A DNA stretch of 40,270 nt from DATGWF01 sp035299585 (GTDB taxonomy: Bacteria > Actinomycetota > Actinomycetes > Actinomycetales > Microbacteriaceae), in NCBI GenBank assembly GCA_035299585.1, contig DATGWF010000118.1:1-40270 (forward strand), given 5' to 3'. A program made the translations under genes and the position numbers. Under the pieces are notes generated by a model that was given only the letters and a program-made list of their open reading frames with translations, was not told the DNA's origin and searched no databases. Positions 1 to 7,879 of the stretch are shown here, in pieces (position 1 is the stretch's first letter; every line of letters begins with the position of its first letter).

Positions 1-1155
1 ACCGACGTTCATCACCTCGTTGCTGCGGCCATCCAGGATGAGTTCGCCTCGGGGAGAAATGTGGCCGATGTCGCCGGTCAGAAACCACCCGTCGACAAAT
101 GCGGCTTCGGTGGCAAACGGGTCCTCGAAGTACTCGACCGCCTGGTGTGCGCGACGGTAGCGGACGTGTCCCGATTGCCCGGCCGGGACGTCGTTGCCCG
201 CCTCGTCGACGATTCTGAGCTCGGTGCCCTCGGCGATTTGCCCAACATTGGCGGTGTCGTCATCGAGGAGTTCCCGCTCCGCACAGCGGCCCGCTTCGGT
301 TGAGCCGTAGAGGCAATACAGCCGGATCCCGCCGAGCGAGCGAACGCGCTGACGCAACGCGACCGGCACGACGCTTCCTGCACAGTAGAGCGCAGTGAGG
401 CCATCGAGGGGTGTGCCGGTGCGTTCCGCCTCGGCAAGTAACTCGGAGAGTTGAATCGGGGAGAGTTTGAGTGCGCTCACCCGGTATCGCGAAAGAAGCG
501 CCAGGTTGTGCGCCGCGTTGCCGGGGTTGTAGAACGCTTCGCCGCGGAGGAGTCCGCCGAGGTAGGTGTGGAACCCGCTCGCCGTTCCCATGTCGAGCAG
601 TGACATGAACGGCTGCCCGGGCACGGCGAGTTCGTTGGCGGCGAGTGCGCGGTGGTGGGCCATCTCGAGCGTGAGCGGTATCGCTTTTGGCGTACCGGTC
701 GAGCCGCTCGAGTGTGCCAGGCGCAACAGGCTTGCCCGTGAAGGGTAGGGGAGCGATTCGCGAAGTTCGGCATGTTCGGCGACGTCTCGCAAGAATGCGC
801 CGTCGACCGGGACGGTTCGTCGTGCCCGTTCGCTCGATGTCCGATTGCTCGAGAACAGCCAGTTCGCGTGCACGGGACCGGATTCTCGATGGATGACCGT
901 CGCTGCCCGCAGTTGCATTAGCGCCGGGATGAAGAGCACCTGGAGGGCGCTCGACAATTCGAGGGCGACCACCTCGCCCTCTTGGACCCCCAGGGCACGT
1001 AGCGCTGTCGCGAGCTTTCTCGCGTGCTCGTAAGCCTGGGCGAAGCTCAACTCGTGGGTTCCATCGACGAAGTACGGCCGCTCGGGCGTCGAAATCGCCC
1101 AGTGTTCGAGCAGGTCGAATGGTTGCTCGAGGCGTGCGCCCGGCACTCCACTCAT
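1..1155 (-). CDS. AMP-dependent acyl-CoA synthetase/ligase, 3' end cut by the window edge
   Basis: Minus-strand frame open from ATG at 1155 to base 1 (385 codons, no stop). The start is preceded by AAGGACGACC, a usable ribosome binding site. The ANL-superfamily P-loop reads HSSGSTGTPKAIP, the ATP-binding region LYGSTEAG, and the hinge GRSNEVMNVG runs off the edge, so only the C-terminal subdomain with the catalytic lysine is missing. Family knowledge: these enzymes activate a carboxylic acid as acyl-AMP and pass it to CoA or another thiol. It is a clear paralog of the ligase at 5900-7375: the same blocks recur (SSG.TG.PK, LYGSTE.G, GR.NEV.N.G). It diverges from the glycine-rich wall protein at 1249. 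The substrate cannot be inferred. Confidence 0.9.
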   Translation of the reverse strand, partial: MSGVPGARLEQPFDLLEHWAISTPERPYFVDGTHELSFAQAYEHARKLATALRALGVQEGEVVALELSSALQVLFIPALMQLRAATVIHRESGPVHANWLFSSNRTSSERARRTVPVDGAFLRDVAEHAELRESLPYPSRASLLRLAHSSGSTGTPKAIPLTLEMAHHRALAANELAVPGQPFMSLLDMGTASGFHTYLGGLLRGEAFYNPGNAAHNLALLSRYRVSALKLSPIQLSELLAEAERTGTPLDGLTALYCAGSVVPVALRQRVRSLGGIRLYCLYGSTEAGRCAERELLDDDTANVGQIAEGTELRIVDEAGNDVPAGQSGHVRYRRAHQAVEYFEDPFATEAAFVDGWFLTGDIGHISPRGELILDGRSNEVMNVG

Positions 1156-1248
1156 GGTCGTCCTTTCGGATGCGGAAATCGAACTCCAGCTTATGGTTGC
1201 AGGTCAGTTTCGATTAGGCTTCACATGTCTGTTGAGGAAGGGAAACCC

Positions 1249-2244
1249 ATGACCGCAATGCCGACGTCCTCGGGGCGCGCATTCCAACGTTCCGCCGCCC
1301 GCACGATTGGTGCCTCTGGCGCGGCTATCGCACTCGGCGGTTCACTGATGTTCTCCGCTCCGGCTCTCGCTTCGACATCCTGCCCGGATGGGGCGACGTT
1401 GCTGTCGAACGGCAGCTGTCAGGTGGTCTTCACTGAAGACGCCACGTATACGCCGGTCGCGGGCGCCTCCAACATTGAGGCGCTGCTCGTCGGTGGCGGC
1501 GGCGCCTCGGACGGGTTCTACGGTGGCGGCGGTGGCGATGTGCGCATTGTCGATCTCGCGGCAACCGGAGAAATCACCGTCGTGGTTGGCGCTGGCGGAT
1601 CCTATGCCGACGGCGGCAGCGGAGATGGCGGTGCCTCCTCTGTTGAGCAGGGTGGCACGACCGAGAGTGCCGAGGGCGGCTTGGCTCCCCGGGGCTGGGG
1701 CGGCGCGAGCGGAAGCGGCATCGCCGGAGCCGGCTACGCCGGGAGCGGCGCCGGTGGCGGAGGGAACGACGGAGACGGCGGTGCGGGTATCGAGGTGGCG
1801 TCGCTTGACTCCACGCACTTCACCGACTCCGAGGACTGCTACGGCGGTGGCGGCGCCGGGTACACGAACTTCACCGACTCGGCCGCAACCTGTGGTGGCG
1901 GCTACATGGTGAACATTGTTCTCAACCAAGACGACCCCGACGTCCTCAACCAGTGGCTCGCGAACACCGGTTCCGCAGATCTGTACGCCCCGGTCGAGAA
2001 CTCCGGTGGTGGCGGTACCCGCGGCTTCACCTTCGACACGACCGCGGCAAACTCCGTCGCGTTCGGCACGGATGGCGCCGCCGGACTCGTCGAGTTGCGG
2101 TTCGACTACACCGCACCGAGCACCGCGACGCCTGCCGCACTTGCGACGACCGGTTCGCCTGCGCTGCCTCTGGGCACGCTTGCTCTCGGTCTTGGCCTGA
2201 CCGGCGTGTCTCTCGCGCTGGCTCGCCGCGCACGTCGCAGCTAG
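1249..2244 (+). CDS. Secreted glycine-rich cell-wall protein with LATTG sorting tail (copy 1)
   Basis: 331 aa. The ATG at 1249 follows GAGGAAGGG; the frame is open further upstream but that part is not needed. Order: Arg-containing N-region and hydrophobic signal peptide (to about residue 45, cleavage near SAPALAS), a domain with paired Cys (SCPDG, GSCQVVF), long Gly-rich stretches (GGGGG blocks) between short beta-like segments (IEALLVGGGG, ITVVVGAGG), then ALATTG, a hydrophobic helix and an RRARRS tail. LATTG fits the LAxTG class reported for class E sortases of high-GC Gram-positives, so wall anchoring is inferred. Architecture matches Gly-rich surface repeats such as those starting with VPAGVT..; function unknown. 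It is a tandem paralog of 2367-3413. Confidence 0.88.
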   Translation: MTAMPTSSGRAFQRSAARTIGASGAAIALGGSLMFSAPALASTSCPDGATLLSNGSCQVVFTEDATYTPVAGASNIEALLVGGGGASDGFYGGGGGDVRIVDLAATGEITVVVGAGGSYADGGSGDGGASSVEQGGTTESAEGGLAPRGWGGASGSGIAGAGYAGSGAGGGGNDGDGGAGIEVASLDSTHFTDSEDCYGGGGAGYTNFTDSAATCGGGYMVNIVLNQDDPDVLNQWLANTGSADLYAPVENSGGGGTRGFTFDTTAANSVAFGTDGAAGLVELRFDYTAPSTATPAALATTGSPALPLGTLALGLGLTGVSLALARRARRS

Positions 2245-2253
2245 CATCCGCGC

Positions 2254-2291
2254 GAAAACGCCCGCCTCTCGCAATGAGGGCGGGCGTTTTC
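2254..2291 (+). terminator. Hairpin terminator after wall protein copy 1
   Basis: GAAAACGCCCGCC (2254-2266) pairs perfectly with GGCGGGCGTTTTC (2279-2291), with a T-run at the 3' arm and an A-run at the 5' arm, so it could work in both directions. Nearly the same hairpin follows copy 2. Confidence 0.85.
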
Positions 2292-2366
2292 CGTTGTGCC
2301 CTGCCGAGGAATGGCCTGGGGATTACCCGAGCGGTAGGCTGGGTTCGATTCAACGAAGGGGAATCC

Positions 2367-3413
2367 ATGACCAACACTGTCTTTCCTGCGTCCGGGACGT
2401 CTTTCCGTCGCGGCTCGATTCGCGTGCTCGGCGGATCCGGTGTCGCGCTCGCTCTCGGCGGCTCGCTGATGTTCGGCGGCGTCGGCGCCTCGGCCGTGAC
2501 CTGCCCGGTTGGTACCGAGATCGGTTCGACCGGTGTCTGTGAGGTTGTCTACACCGAGGACGGCACGTTCGCGCTGCCGGAGGGCGTTGGCACCATCGAA
2601 GCGCTCCTGGTTGGCGCGGGTGGTTCCGGAACCGCTGAATACGGCGGCGGTGGCGGAGAGGTCCGCATCGACGCGGTTTCGCCCGACCCCGACATGTACC
2701 CGGCCGGAAGCAGCCTGATGGTCTGGATTGGCCAAGGCGGCACCTTCGGCAACGGCGGCAATGGGGTCGGCGGCGAGACCAGCGTGGAGTCTGGCTCTGG
2801 TTCCTCGAACGGCGGCAGCCCGGGTGAGCCCGCGCTTCGTGGCGGAACGAGCGGCAACGGGAACGACACACCGGATTACACCGGCGGCGGTAGCGGCGCC
2901 GGGGGCTCGGCGACCAGCATCAATGGCGGGCCCGGTATCGTCGTGGGCGACCTCGACTCGGAGCTCTTCACCGACGTGACCGACTGCTACGGCGGCGGCG
3001 GCGCCGGCGAATACGCCGACCAGGACACCACGGCAACCTGTGGCGGCGGCTATCGAACCGATGTGACCTACAACACGTGGGACGTGGACAGCTTCTGGGT
3101 TCCTGGAACCGGTAGCGCAAACAATGTTCTTCCGACCGCCAACTCTGGCGGCGGTGGCGCGACTGCATACTCCTTCGGCGGCGACTCAGCCTTCTCCGCC
3201 TACGGCACCGATGGCGCAGACGGTCTCGTGGTGATTCGCTACGACTTTGCCACGACGGAGCCGACCGGCACCCCAACGCCGTCGGTATCGACGCCGGCTA
3301 CGGCAACGCTTGCGACAACGGGCAACCAGGGGCTTCCCCTCGGCATGCTTGCAGTGGGGCTCGGGCTGACCGGCGCATCGCTCGCGCTGGCGCGCCGCGC
3401 ACGACGCAGCTAG
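2367..3413 (+). CDS. Secreted glycine-rich cell-wall protein with LATTG sorting tail (copy 2)
   Basis: 348 aa, ATG at 2367 after GAAGGGGAATCC. Same architecture as copy 1: signal peptide ending near GGVGASA, Cys pair (TCPVG, GVCEVVYTEDG), VPxG-like segment (LPEGVGTIEALLVGAGG), Gly-rich core, a second conserved Cys block (DCYGGGGAGE and ATCGGGY) also found in copy 1, then a Thr/Pro-rich linker, LATTG, hydrophobic helix and LARRARRS. The last 30 residues are nearly identical to copy 1, and leader and terminator are also similar, pointing to a tandem duplication. Predicted to be covalently wall-anchored by a sortase encoded elsewhere. The four cysteines suggest two disulfides holding the Gly-rich scaffold (inference). 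Confidence 0.88.
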   Translation: MTNTVFPASGTSFRRGSIRVLGGSGVALALGGSLMFGGVGASAVTCPVGTEIGSTGVCEVVYTEDGTFALPEGVGTIEALLVGAGGSGTAEYGGGGGEVRIDAVSPDPDMYPAGSSLMVWIGQGGTFGNGGNGVGGETSVESGSGSSNGGSPGEPALRGGTSGNGNDTPDYTGGGSGAGGSATSINGGPGIVVGDLDSELFTDVTDCYGGGGAGEYADQDTTATCGGGYRTDVTYNTWDVDSFWVPGTGSANNVLPTANSGGGGATAYSFGGDSAFSAYGTDGADGLVVIRYDFATTEPTGTPTPSVSTPATATLATTGNQGLPLGMLAVGLGLTGASLALARRARRS

Positions 3414-3424
3414 GTCGCTCAGGT

Positions 3425-3462
3425 GAAAACGCCCGCCCCTCACACCGAGGGCGGGCGTTTTC
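3425..3462 (+). terminator. Hairpin terminator after wall protein copy 2
   Basis: GAAAACGCCCGCCC (3425-3438) pairs with GGGCGGGCGTTTTC (3449-3462), a 14-bp stem. It is almost identical to the hairpin at 2254-2291. Confidence 0.85.
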
Positions 3463-3548
3463 CATCGGGCATGTCGCCGATTTCGCGCTAGGGCGGCGGG
3501 GTTGTAATCTTGTGAAGTTGCTGGTCGTGCGTGCGCGGTTGGCAATAT

Positions 3549-3630
3549 GGCGAGTTACCCAAGTGGCCAAAGGGATCTGACTGTAAATCAGCCGTCTTAG
3601 ACTTCGGGGGTTCGAATCCCTCACTCGCCA
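3549..3630 (+). tRNA. tRNA-Tyr (anticodon GTA)
   Basis: Acceptor GGCGAGT pairs with ACTCGCC, discriminator A at 3630. The anticodon loop CTGTAAA gives GTA. A long variable arm (class II) follows, as usual for bacterial tRNA-Tyr. T arm GGGGGTTCGAATCCC. CCA is not encoded. Confidence 0.95.
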
Positions 3631-3637
3631 CCCAGGG

Positions 3638-3665
3638 AAATCGACCGTCTTCGGACGGTCGATTT
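3638..3665 (+). terminator. Terminator after tRNA-Tyr
   Basis: AAATCGACCGTC (3638-3649), loop TTCG, GACGGTCGATTT (3654-3665): a perfect 12-bp stem capped by a stable UUCG tetraloop and ending in T's. Confidence 0.85.
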
Positions 3666-3734
3666 TCGTCTATCGGAAGAGGTGCACGACCGACCGGCGC
3701 GAGGCCGTGAGGCGATTCCGTCGGGACAGGCAGA

Positions 3735-4136
3735 CTATGGCGTTGTGGCCGCAGGTCGCGGTAACTCGAACGGCATGCGTTCGCTCATGAACTCTTCCCC
3801 GGAGGGGGAGATGTATTTGAGCTCCGCCTCATAGTGCACGCCAATGAGGAAGCCGAGAGCTTCATCGACCGGGCCACACGCCGTGTGGTCGCCCTCGGCG
3901 CGACCTTCGCCGCTCAGCCTCGTCGCCACCCCGGTACGCGCCCAGAAGGTGAACACACACTTCCCGCCCGTTTCGCTCACGCCCGTGACCATCCCGGTCG
4001 CGATGAAATAGTCGGACTTCTCGGGGTTCACGCCAGCGAACGTCACCGACGGTGTGACTGGCCCCTGCGGGGTACATTCACTCAACCCGGCGGCAATCGC
4101 GCAGGCCAGGAACACTGCGAATCCGGCTCGCTTCAT
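3735..4136 (-). CDS. Small exported protein, possible lipoprotein, unknown function
   Basis: 133 aa. N-terminus MKRAGFAVFLACAIAAG is a good signal peptide; it is followed by LSEC, a poor lipobox (Glu at -1), so lipidation at Cys20 is uncertain. The mature part has two further Cys (GGKCVF, TACGPVD) that may form a disulfide. The pattern FIATGMVTGVSETGGKCVF looks like a small beta-rich domain; I do not recognise the family. The ATG lacks a convincing ribosome binding site but has TACCAT ending 6 nt upstream, consistent with a leaderless mRNA. It is divergent from the glycosyltransferase at 4178 with only 41 nt between the two starts. Confidence 0.75.
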   Translation of the reverse strand: MKRAGFAVFLACAIAAGLSECTPQGPVTPSVTFAGVNPEKSDYFIATGMVTGVSETGGKCVFTFWARTGVATRLSGEGRAEGDHTACGPVDEALGFLIGVHYEAELKYISPSGEEFMSERMPFELPRPAATTP

Positions 4137-4142
4137 GGCCTC

Positions 4143-4148
4143 ATGGTA
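4143..4148 (-). promoter_or_regulatory. Candidate leaderless -10 box for the 3735-4136 gene
   Basis: TACCAT on the minus strand ends 6 nt before the ATG at 4136. It matches the TANNNT-N6-ATG arrangement seen at several other genes in this window; no ribosome binding site is present. Confidence 0.5.
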
Positions 4149-4163
4149 CTCGTGCCGATGCGA

Positions 4164-4169
4164 TATCGT
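4164..4169 (+). promoter_or_regulatory. Candidate leaderless -10 box for the 4178 glycosyltransferase
   Basis: TATCGT ends 8 nt before the ATG at 4178 and the leader has no purine-rich ribosome binding site. A leaderless or near-leaderless transcript is inferred. Confidence 0.45.
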
Positions 4170-4177
4170 TTCGAGCC

Positions 4178-4906
4178 ATGGGTTCTCCAGCGTTCGTCCA
4201 CCTCACAACGTTCTGCGACGACGTCGAATACGTCGGCGAGCCGGCGAATCACGCGAGTCTCAAGGCGTGGTTCCCCGAGTCGGAGATTCGGGTGTGGTCG
4301 GTCAATGCGGTCCGTCAGCTCATGCTCACCCGCGGGGACCGGGTCGTCCTCGACGCCTTCGATCGACTGCGTCCATTCGCCTATAAGTCCGACCTTGCCA
4401 GCTACTACCTGCTCACCACTCTCGGCGGCTGGTACACCGACCTCAACAACCATTTCGTCGCGGTTCCGCCCGAGACCGAGGAATTCTCGATGGTGGTATT
4501 CCGGGATGTGCTCGATGTGAACGCGCCGTGGTCAATTGCCACGACACTGATGTGGGCGGCGCCGAACAATGTGGCACTCAACCGTGCCATCGAGCTCGTC
4601 GTGGGCAATTGCGAGCGGCGTGACTATGGCCGGACCCCACTCGGTGTCACCGGGCCGACGCTGTTGGGGCAGGCGATTGGCGGCGTCGGTCTCACGCCAC
4701 GCACGAACTACTACACCGGCATGTTCTACTCGAGCGGTCCGCAGAAGGGCCTCTGGACGCGAGACGGCGAGTTGTTTGCGCGCTACAAGCCCGAGGCGCT
4801 CGGACCGGGGGAGTCGGGTGTTCCGGGCGGAAACCACTACCCGTCGATGTGGTTCGCCGGAGAGGTGTACGCCGGGCCGCACGCGCGTGCGTACCGGCCT
4901 GCCTAG
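4178..4906 (+). CDS. Glycosyltransferase with a GT32-like sugar-binding DXD region
   Basis: 242 aa, cytoplasmic, no membrane segment. The diagnostic block is PFAYKSDLASYYLLTTLGG followed by WYTDLN: in GT32-type (Gly_transf_sug) enzymes this region reads ..KSDLxRYxxLxxxGGxYxDxD, where the aspartates bind the nucleotide sugar and metal. Here the DXD is D-L-N, a conservative departure. Later blocks (TGPTLLGQAI, GNHYPSMWF) match the acceptor half of such enzymes. Length is typical. It sits among cell-surface protein genes, which suggests a wall glycan or glycoprotein role, but donor and acceptor are unknown. It ends just before a terminator shared with the convergent 4963-5907 gene. Confidence 0.8.
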   Translation: MGSPAFVHLTTFCDDVEYVGEPANHASLKAWFPESEIRVWSVNAVRQLMLTRGDRVVLDAFDRLRPFAYKSDLASYYLLTTLGGWYTDLNNHFVAVPPETEEFSMVVFRDVLDVNAPWSIATTLMWAAPNNVALNRAIELVVGNCERRDYGRTPLGVTGPTLLGQAIGGVGLTPRTNYYTGMFYSSGPQKGLWTRDGELFARYKPEALGPGESGVPGGNHYPSMWFAGEVYAGPHARAYRPA

Positions 4907-4920
4907 TCCAGACATACGAC

Positions 4921-4950
4921 AGGCGCCCCCGGAATTTTCCGGGGGCGCCT
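4921..4950. terminator. Bidirectional terminator between convergent genes
   Basis: AGGCGCCCCCGGAA (4921-4934) is the exact reverse complement of 4937-4950. The stem is strongly GC-rich, with AATTTT around the loop. It lies between the GT32-like gene (+) and the wall protein gene (-). Confidence 0.8.
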
Positions 4951-4962
4951 GTGTTTCGAAAT

Positions 4963-5907
4963 CTAAACCAAGCGCGACTTGCGACGCGTCGCCACGAGTC
5001 CAACCGAGCCGAGTGCGACCAGGCCGGCAGCAGGCGAGAGCCAGCCAGACGCAGGTGTGCCGGTGGTTGCGAGCGCCGCACCGGCCGACCCGGTCGCCGA
5101 CGGCGACGGGGTCTCGGTGACGCCGGGAATCCAGCGCAACACGACCATGCCGGCAACACCGTCGGAGTATGACGAGGTCGTATCGTTGTCCAGATCCCAT
5201 TGGATGCCGCCACCCTGGCCGACGCCGCTTTCCAGAACGCCCGGGGCTACGACGAGCGAGCCGCCCTTACCGAACTCGCCGCCGAAATCAGCGAAAATCT
5301 CCGGAAGTGAGTTCGTGTAGTTGTCGGTTAGGTCGACTGCGGGGTTCAGGCCCGGAGCCGCAGCGTCGCATGCGTTGCCGTTTAGAACCGCGCGTCCACC
5401 GGCGCCCGAACCGATTAAGGTGACGCCGGTACCGACCCCTCCGGGGCGGCAGAAATCGCCGTCATATCCGCCGCTCTGGCCGCCGTCGGCAACGACGTTG
5501 ACGTCTACAGTGTCGGTGACGACGCTACTTTCGCCGTTGCTTACTCCGCCGCTTCCGCTCGCGCCGCCGGCGCCGACGGTGATCGAGAGCTCGTCGCCTT
5601 CGCCCGTGGAGGTGAGGTCAGCGAACGCGACCTTTCCGCCGCTTCCGGAATAGCCAAGCGATCCGTCGACGTAAGCGCCACCGCCGCCACCGGCTGCGAT
5701 GATGGCGAGCGAAGTAACTCCCGTCGGGACGGTGAAGGTATATTCGCCGGCGGTGTCGTACACCGCCTGGCAGACACCGTTCGCTTCGGTGACGGTTGCA
5801 CCGTCGAACGTGCCACAGTCGGCGACGTCGGCATTGGCAATTGCCGGGGCCAGCAGGCTGCCAGCGCTCAATACGCCAACGCCAAGAGCAGCAATGCGCT
5901 TATCCAT
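4963..5907 (-). CDS. Secreted glycine-rich cell-wall protein with LATTG sorting tail (copy 3)
   Basis: 314 aa. ATG at 5907 preceded by AAAGGAC, inside the 3' end of the upstream ligase gene (8-nt overlap), so the two are co-transcribed and probably translationally coupled. Signal peptide MDKRIAALGVGVLSAGSLLA.. with cleavage near ANA-DV. The mature part has the Cys pair (ADCGTF, GVCQAVY), the VPTGVTSLAIIAAGGGGG segment typical of Gly-rich surface domains, a Gly/Ser-rich core and a second Cys pair (FCRPGG, NACDAA). The end carries ALATTG, a hydrophobic helix and RRKSRLV. It is more diverged than copies 1 and 2 but has the same plan. Anchoring by a LAxTG sortase is inferred. Confidence 0.88.
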   Translation of the reverse strand: MDKRIAALGVGVLSAGSLLAPAIANADVADCGTFDGATVTEANGVCQAVYDTAGEYTFTVPTGVTSLAIIAAGGGGGAYVDGSLGYSGSGGKVAFADLTSTGEGDELSITVGAGGASGSGGVSNGESSVVTDTVDVNVVADGGQSGGYDGDFCRPGGVGTGVTLIGSGAGGRAVLNGNACDAAAPGLNPAVDLTDNYTNSLPEIFADFGGEFGKGGSLVVAPGVLESGVGQGGGIQWDLDNDTTSSYSDGVAGMVVLRWIPGVTETPSPSATGSAGAALATTGTPASGWLSPAAGLVALGSVGLVATRRKSRLV

Positions 5908-7375
5908 GTGAGTCCTTTGTTGTGAGCTCGGTCAACCGATTGCGATCGACCTTGCCGAGAGCATTCCTTGGGATTGAGGTTAGCCGAATAAGTGAGTGAA
6001 AACGAACCCCAGAGACGCGTCGGGCAATCGTGCGCTCGAGATCTTCTGCGGCAATGGCCGTTTCCGAAACGAAGGCAAGTCCAAGGAGTGGTTCGTCGAG
6101 CTCGGACAGGAACTGGAATGTGGCAACGTCGCTCAAGGCGTCAATTTCAGAAAGCCACAGATCGAGTTCGGCGAGATTCACTTTGGAACCGCCGGCATTC
6201 ACCACTTCGTTCGTCCGGCCGGCGAGCGTCAACTCACCGCTCGGGCTGAGCGACCCCGTGTCGCCGGGGTAAAACCACCCGGCCAGGAATCCGGTACCGG
6301 CGCTTGGTTCGCCGAGCCAATACCCCTCAGGCATTGGGTCTCGACGCATTCGAATGCGTCCATGGCCGTCCGGCGCGACCGGGACATCGTTGCCGTCAAC
6401 GATTTCGAGTTGGACTTCGTCGATGACCGTGCCGAGCCGCTTCGGCTGATCGGCGCTAAATGCTCCTCGAGTGACCGTGCCAACCTCAGTTGAGCCGTAC
6501 AGGATGGTCGGAGTGATGCCAAATGCGTTTTCGCACGCGAGCGCAATTGCCGGGCTCAGCAGACTCCCGGCAATTTGAATCACCTCGAGCGAGTCCGTTG
6601 ACCACGTGTCCGTGGGGTGATCTCGTCGGGCACGGATGAGGTCGGCCAGTTTCGCGGGTGAGGTTTTGATGCTTCGAACACCGAATTCGGCAATCCGAGC
6701 GAGCGTCTCCGTGGCGTCGCGAGCGACAAGGTAGGTCTCTCCGCTCAAGAGTTGCGCGCTCATGGTCTGATATCCGGTGACGGTCTCCGGACCGAGCATC
6801 GAAAGGAACGGGAGCTTGGGCATCCAGTTCGCTCGGGCGGACGCGAGCCTCGCCTCGAGGATGGTCTTGGAAAACGGGACTCCCTTCGGCACGCCGGTGG
6901 TTCCACTGGAAAACACGACTCGAACGACCTCGTCTGGGCGTAGCTCTGCGATTTCCATGAGGCGCGCGGTCGCGTCGAGGGTTTCGAAGAAGCGCGACTC
7001 GAGAACGATTCGCCGCTGAACCGGGTGTCCTCGGTCGACCGCGTCAGTGACGATCGCGCTGAGTTGCCCCGCGACCGCTGGGAGCAGTTGTGCGGCGATG
7101 GTCGTGCTCGTCGCGCCAAGTTGCAGGAGGGCGCAGCTGATGACAGCACCAATCTCGGGCTCACAGTCGACCGCGACAATCGATGACGGTCCGATGCCGT
7201 GAACGCGCAACCGTTGAGCACAACGCTGAACAATCGAGGCGAACTCGCCATAACTGAGGCGCGTCCGATTCGAGGCGAGGGCGATGCGTTGCGGGTCCTT
7301 GGCGGCCGTTTCGAACAGGCGAACAATCGGATTCTTCAAGTGGGGAACCTGCTCTGCTGCCGACTGCGCACTCAT
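5900..7375 (-). CDS. AMP-dependent acyl-CoA synthetase/ligase (ANL superfamily)
   Basis: 491 aa, full length. ANL motifs in order: VFSSGTTGVPKGVPF (P-loop, about 158-172), ILYGSTEVGTV (about 295), GWFYPGDTG (about 370), GRTNEVVNAGGSK (hinge), and PRNALGKVDR near the C-terminus, whose Lys is the adenylation lysine. It should activate a carboxylate as acyl-AMP; substrate unknown. It is paralogous to the truncated ligase at 1-1155. The stop overlaps the start of wall protein copy 3 by 8 nt, an unusual pairing for this family. No ribosome binding site is visible; TAGACT ends exactly 6 nt before the ATG, suggesting a leaderless mRNA. Confidence 0.92.
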   Translation of the reverse strand: MSAQSAAEQVPHLKNPIVRLFETAAKDPQRIALASNRTRLSYGEFASIVQRCAQRLRVHGIGPSSIVAVDCEPEIGAVISCALLQLGATSTTIAAQLLPAVAGQLSAIVTDAVDRGHPVQRRIVLESRFFETLDATARLMEIAELRPDEVVRVVFSSGTTGVPKGVPFSKTILEARLASARANWMPKLPFLSMLGPETVTGYQTMSAQLLSGETYLVARDATETLARIAEFGVRSIKTSPAKLADLIRARRDHPTDTWSTDSLEVIQIAGSLLSPAIALACENAFGITPTILYGSTEVGTVTRGAFSADQPKRLGTVIDEVQLEIVDGNDVPVAPDGHGRIRMRRDPMPEGYWLGEPSAGTGFLAGWFYPGDTGSLSPSGELTLAGRTNEVVNAGGSKVNLAELDLWLSEIDALSDVATFQFLSELDEPLLGLAFVSETAIAAEDLERTIARRVSGVRFHSLIRLTSIPRNALGKVDRNRLTELTTKDSHG

Positions 7376-7381
7376 GTGCCG

Positions 7382-7387
7382 AGTCTA
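7382..7387 (-). promoter_or_regulatory. Candidate leaderless -10 box of the ligase/wall protein operon
   Basis: TAGACT on the minus strand, 6 nt before the ATG at 7375. The identical hexamer with identical spacing occurs at 23019-23024 before another gene. Confidence 0.55.
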
Positions 7388-7455
7388 TCGAGGGCTCATT
7401 TGGTCCCGAATAGCTCAAGCAATCCTCGCGCGGTCGGTGTTCTCCAGAACGTCGC

Positions 7456-7812
7456 TCAGCAGCAGGCCGTTTGCTGGAATACGGCCGCGAGTTCCTTCCA
7501 CCGATCCGTGTTGACGGCGTACCACGCCCAGGTGCCGCGCTTGTCCTTGGCAATCAAGCCGGCGTCGGCAAGCACCTTGAGGTGATGGCTAATCGTCGGC
7601 TGGCTCACGTCAAAGGCCTCCGTAATGTCGCATACGCACGCCTCCGAGCTCTTGCTTGTCGTGATGAAGGAGATGATCTGCAGCCGGGTGGGGTCTGCCA
7701 CCGCCTTCAGCATGAGGCTGAGGTCTTCGGCATCGCGCCGGCTGATCGGCTCGGTGAGGGCGGTTGGCGCGCAGCACGCCTGTGAGCTCGGGCTGAGGGC
7801 AAGTTCCGACAT
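7456..7812 (-). CDS. arsR: ArsR-family arsenite-responsive repressor
   Basis: 118 aa winged-helix repressor. Helix-turn-helix: ACVCDITEAFDVSQPTISHH followed by LKVLADAGLI; wing KDKRGTWAWYAV. Thiol sets: Cys13-Cys14 in the N-terminal arm, Cys59 and Cys61 in the DNA-recognition region, and a terminal CC. Family knowledge: the Corynebacterium glutamicum ArsR1 type binds As(III) with an N-terminal CysCys pair plus one Cys of the other subunit near alpha-3; this protein has the matching positions, so arsenite/antimonite sensing is the best call. The ATG follows GGAGCACCC. It is divergent from arsC with two dyads between them. Confidence 0.9.
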   Translation of the reverse strand: MSELALSPSSQACCAPTALTEPISRRDAEDLSLMLKAVADPTRLQIISFITTSKSSEACVCDITEAFDVSQPTISHHLKVLADAGLIAKDKRGTWAWYAVNTDRWKELAAVFQQTACC

Positions 7813-7835
7813 GGGTGCTCCAAATCACTCTGTGC

Positions 7836-7851
7836 ATCGATAACTTTCGAT
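7836..7851. promoter_or_regulatory. Candidate ArsR operator 1
   Basis: ATCGA-6 nt-TCGAT inverted repeat, 24 nt upstream of the arsR start, in the divergent arsR/arsC promoter. The A+T-rich imperfect dyad fits ArsR-family operators. Confidence 0.5.
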
Positions 7852-7879
7852 GTATTGAGAGCGTAGTACATAGATGCAC

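Noticed and set aside
1342..2274. 310-codon minus-strand open frame opposite wall protein copy 1
   Set aside because: Arg/Ala/Gly-rich translation without domains; it is the antisense shadow of a Gly-rich high-GC gene.
1480..3200. Gly-rich repeats considered as PE_PGRS-like proteins or as a repeat array
   Set aside because: No PE domain, no regular nucleotide period and no spacer pattern; signal peptide and LATTG tail define them as wall proteins.
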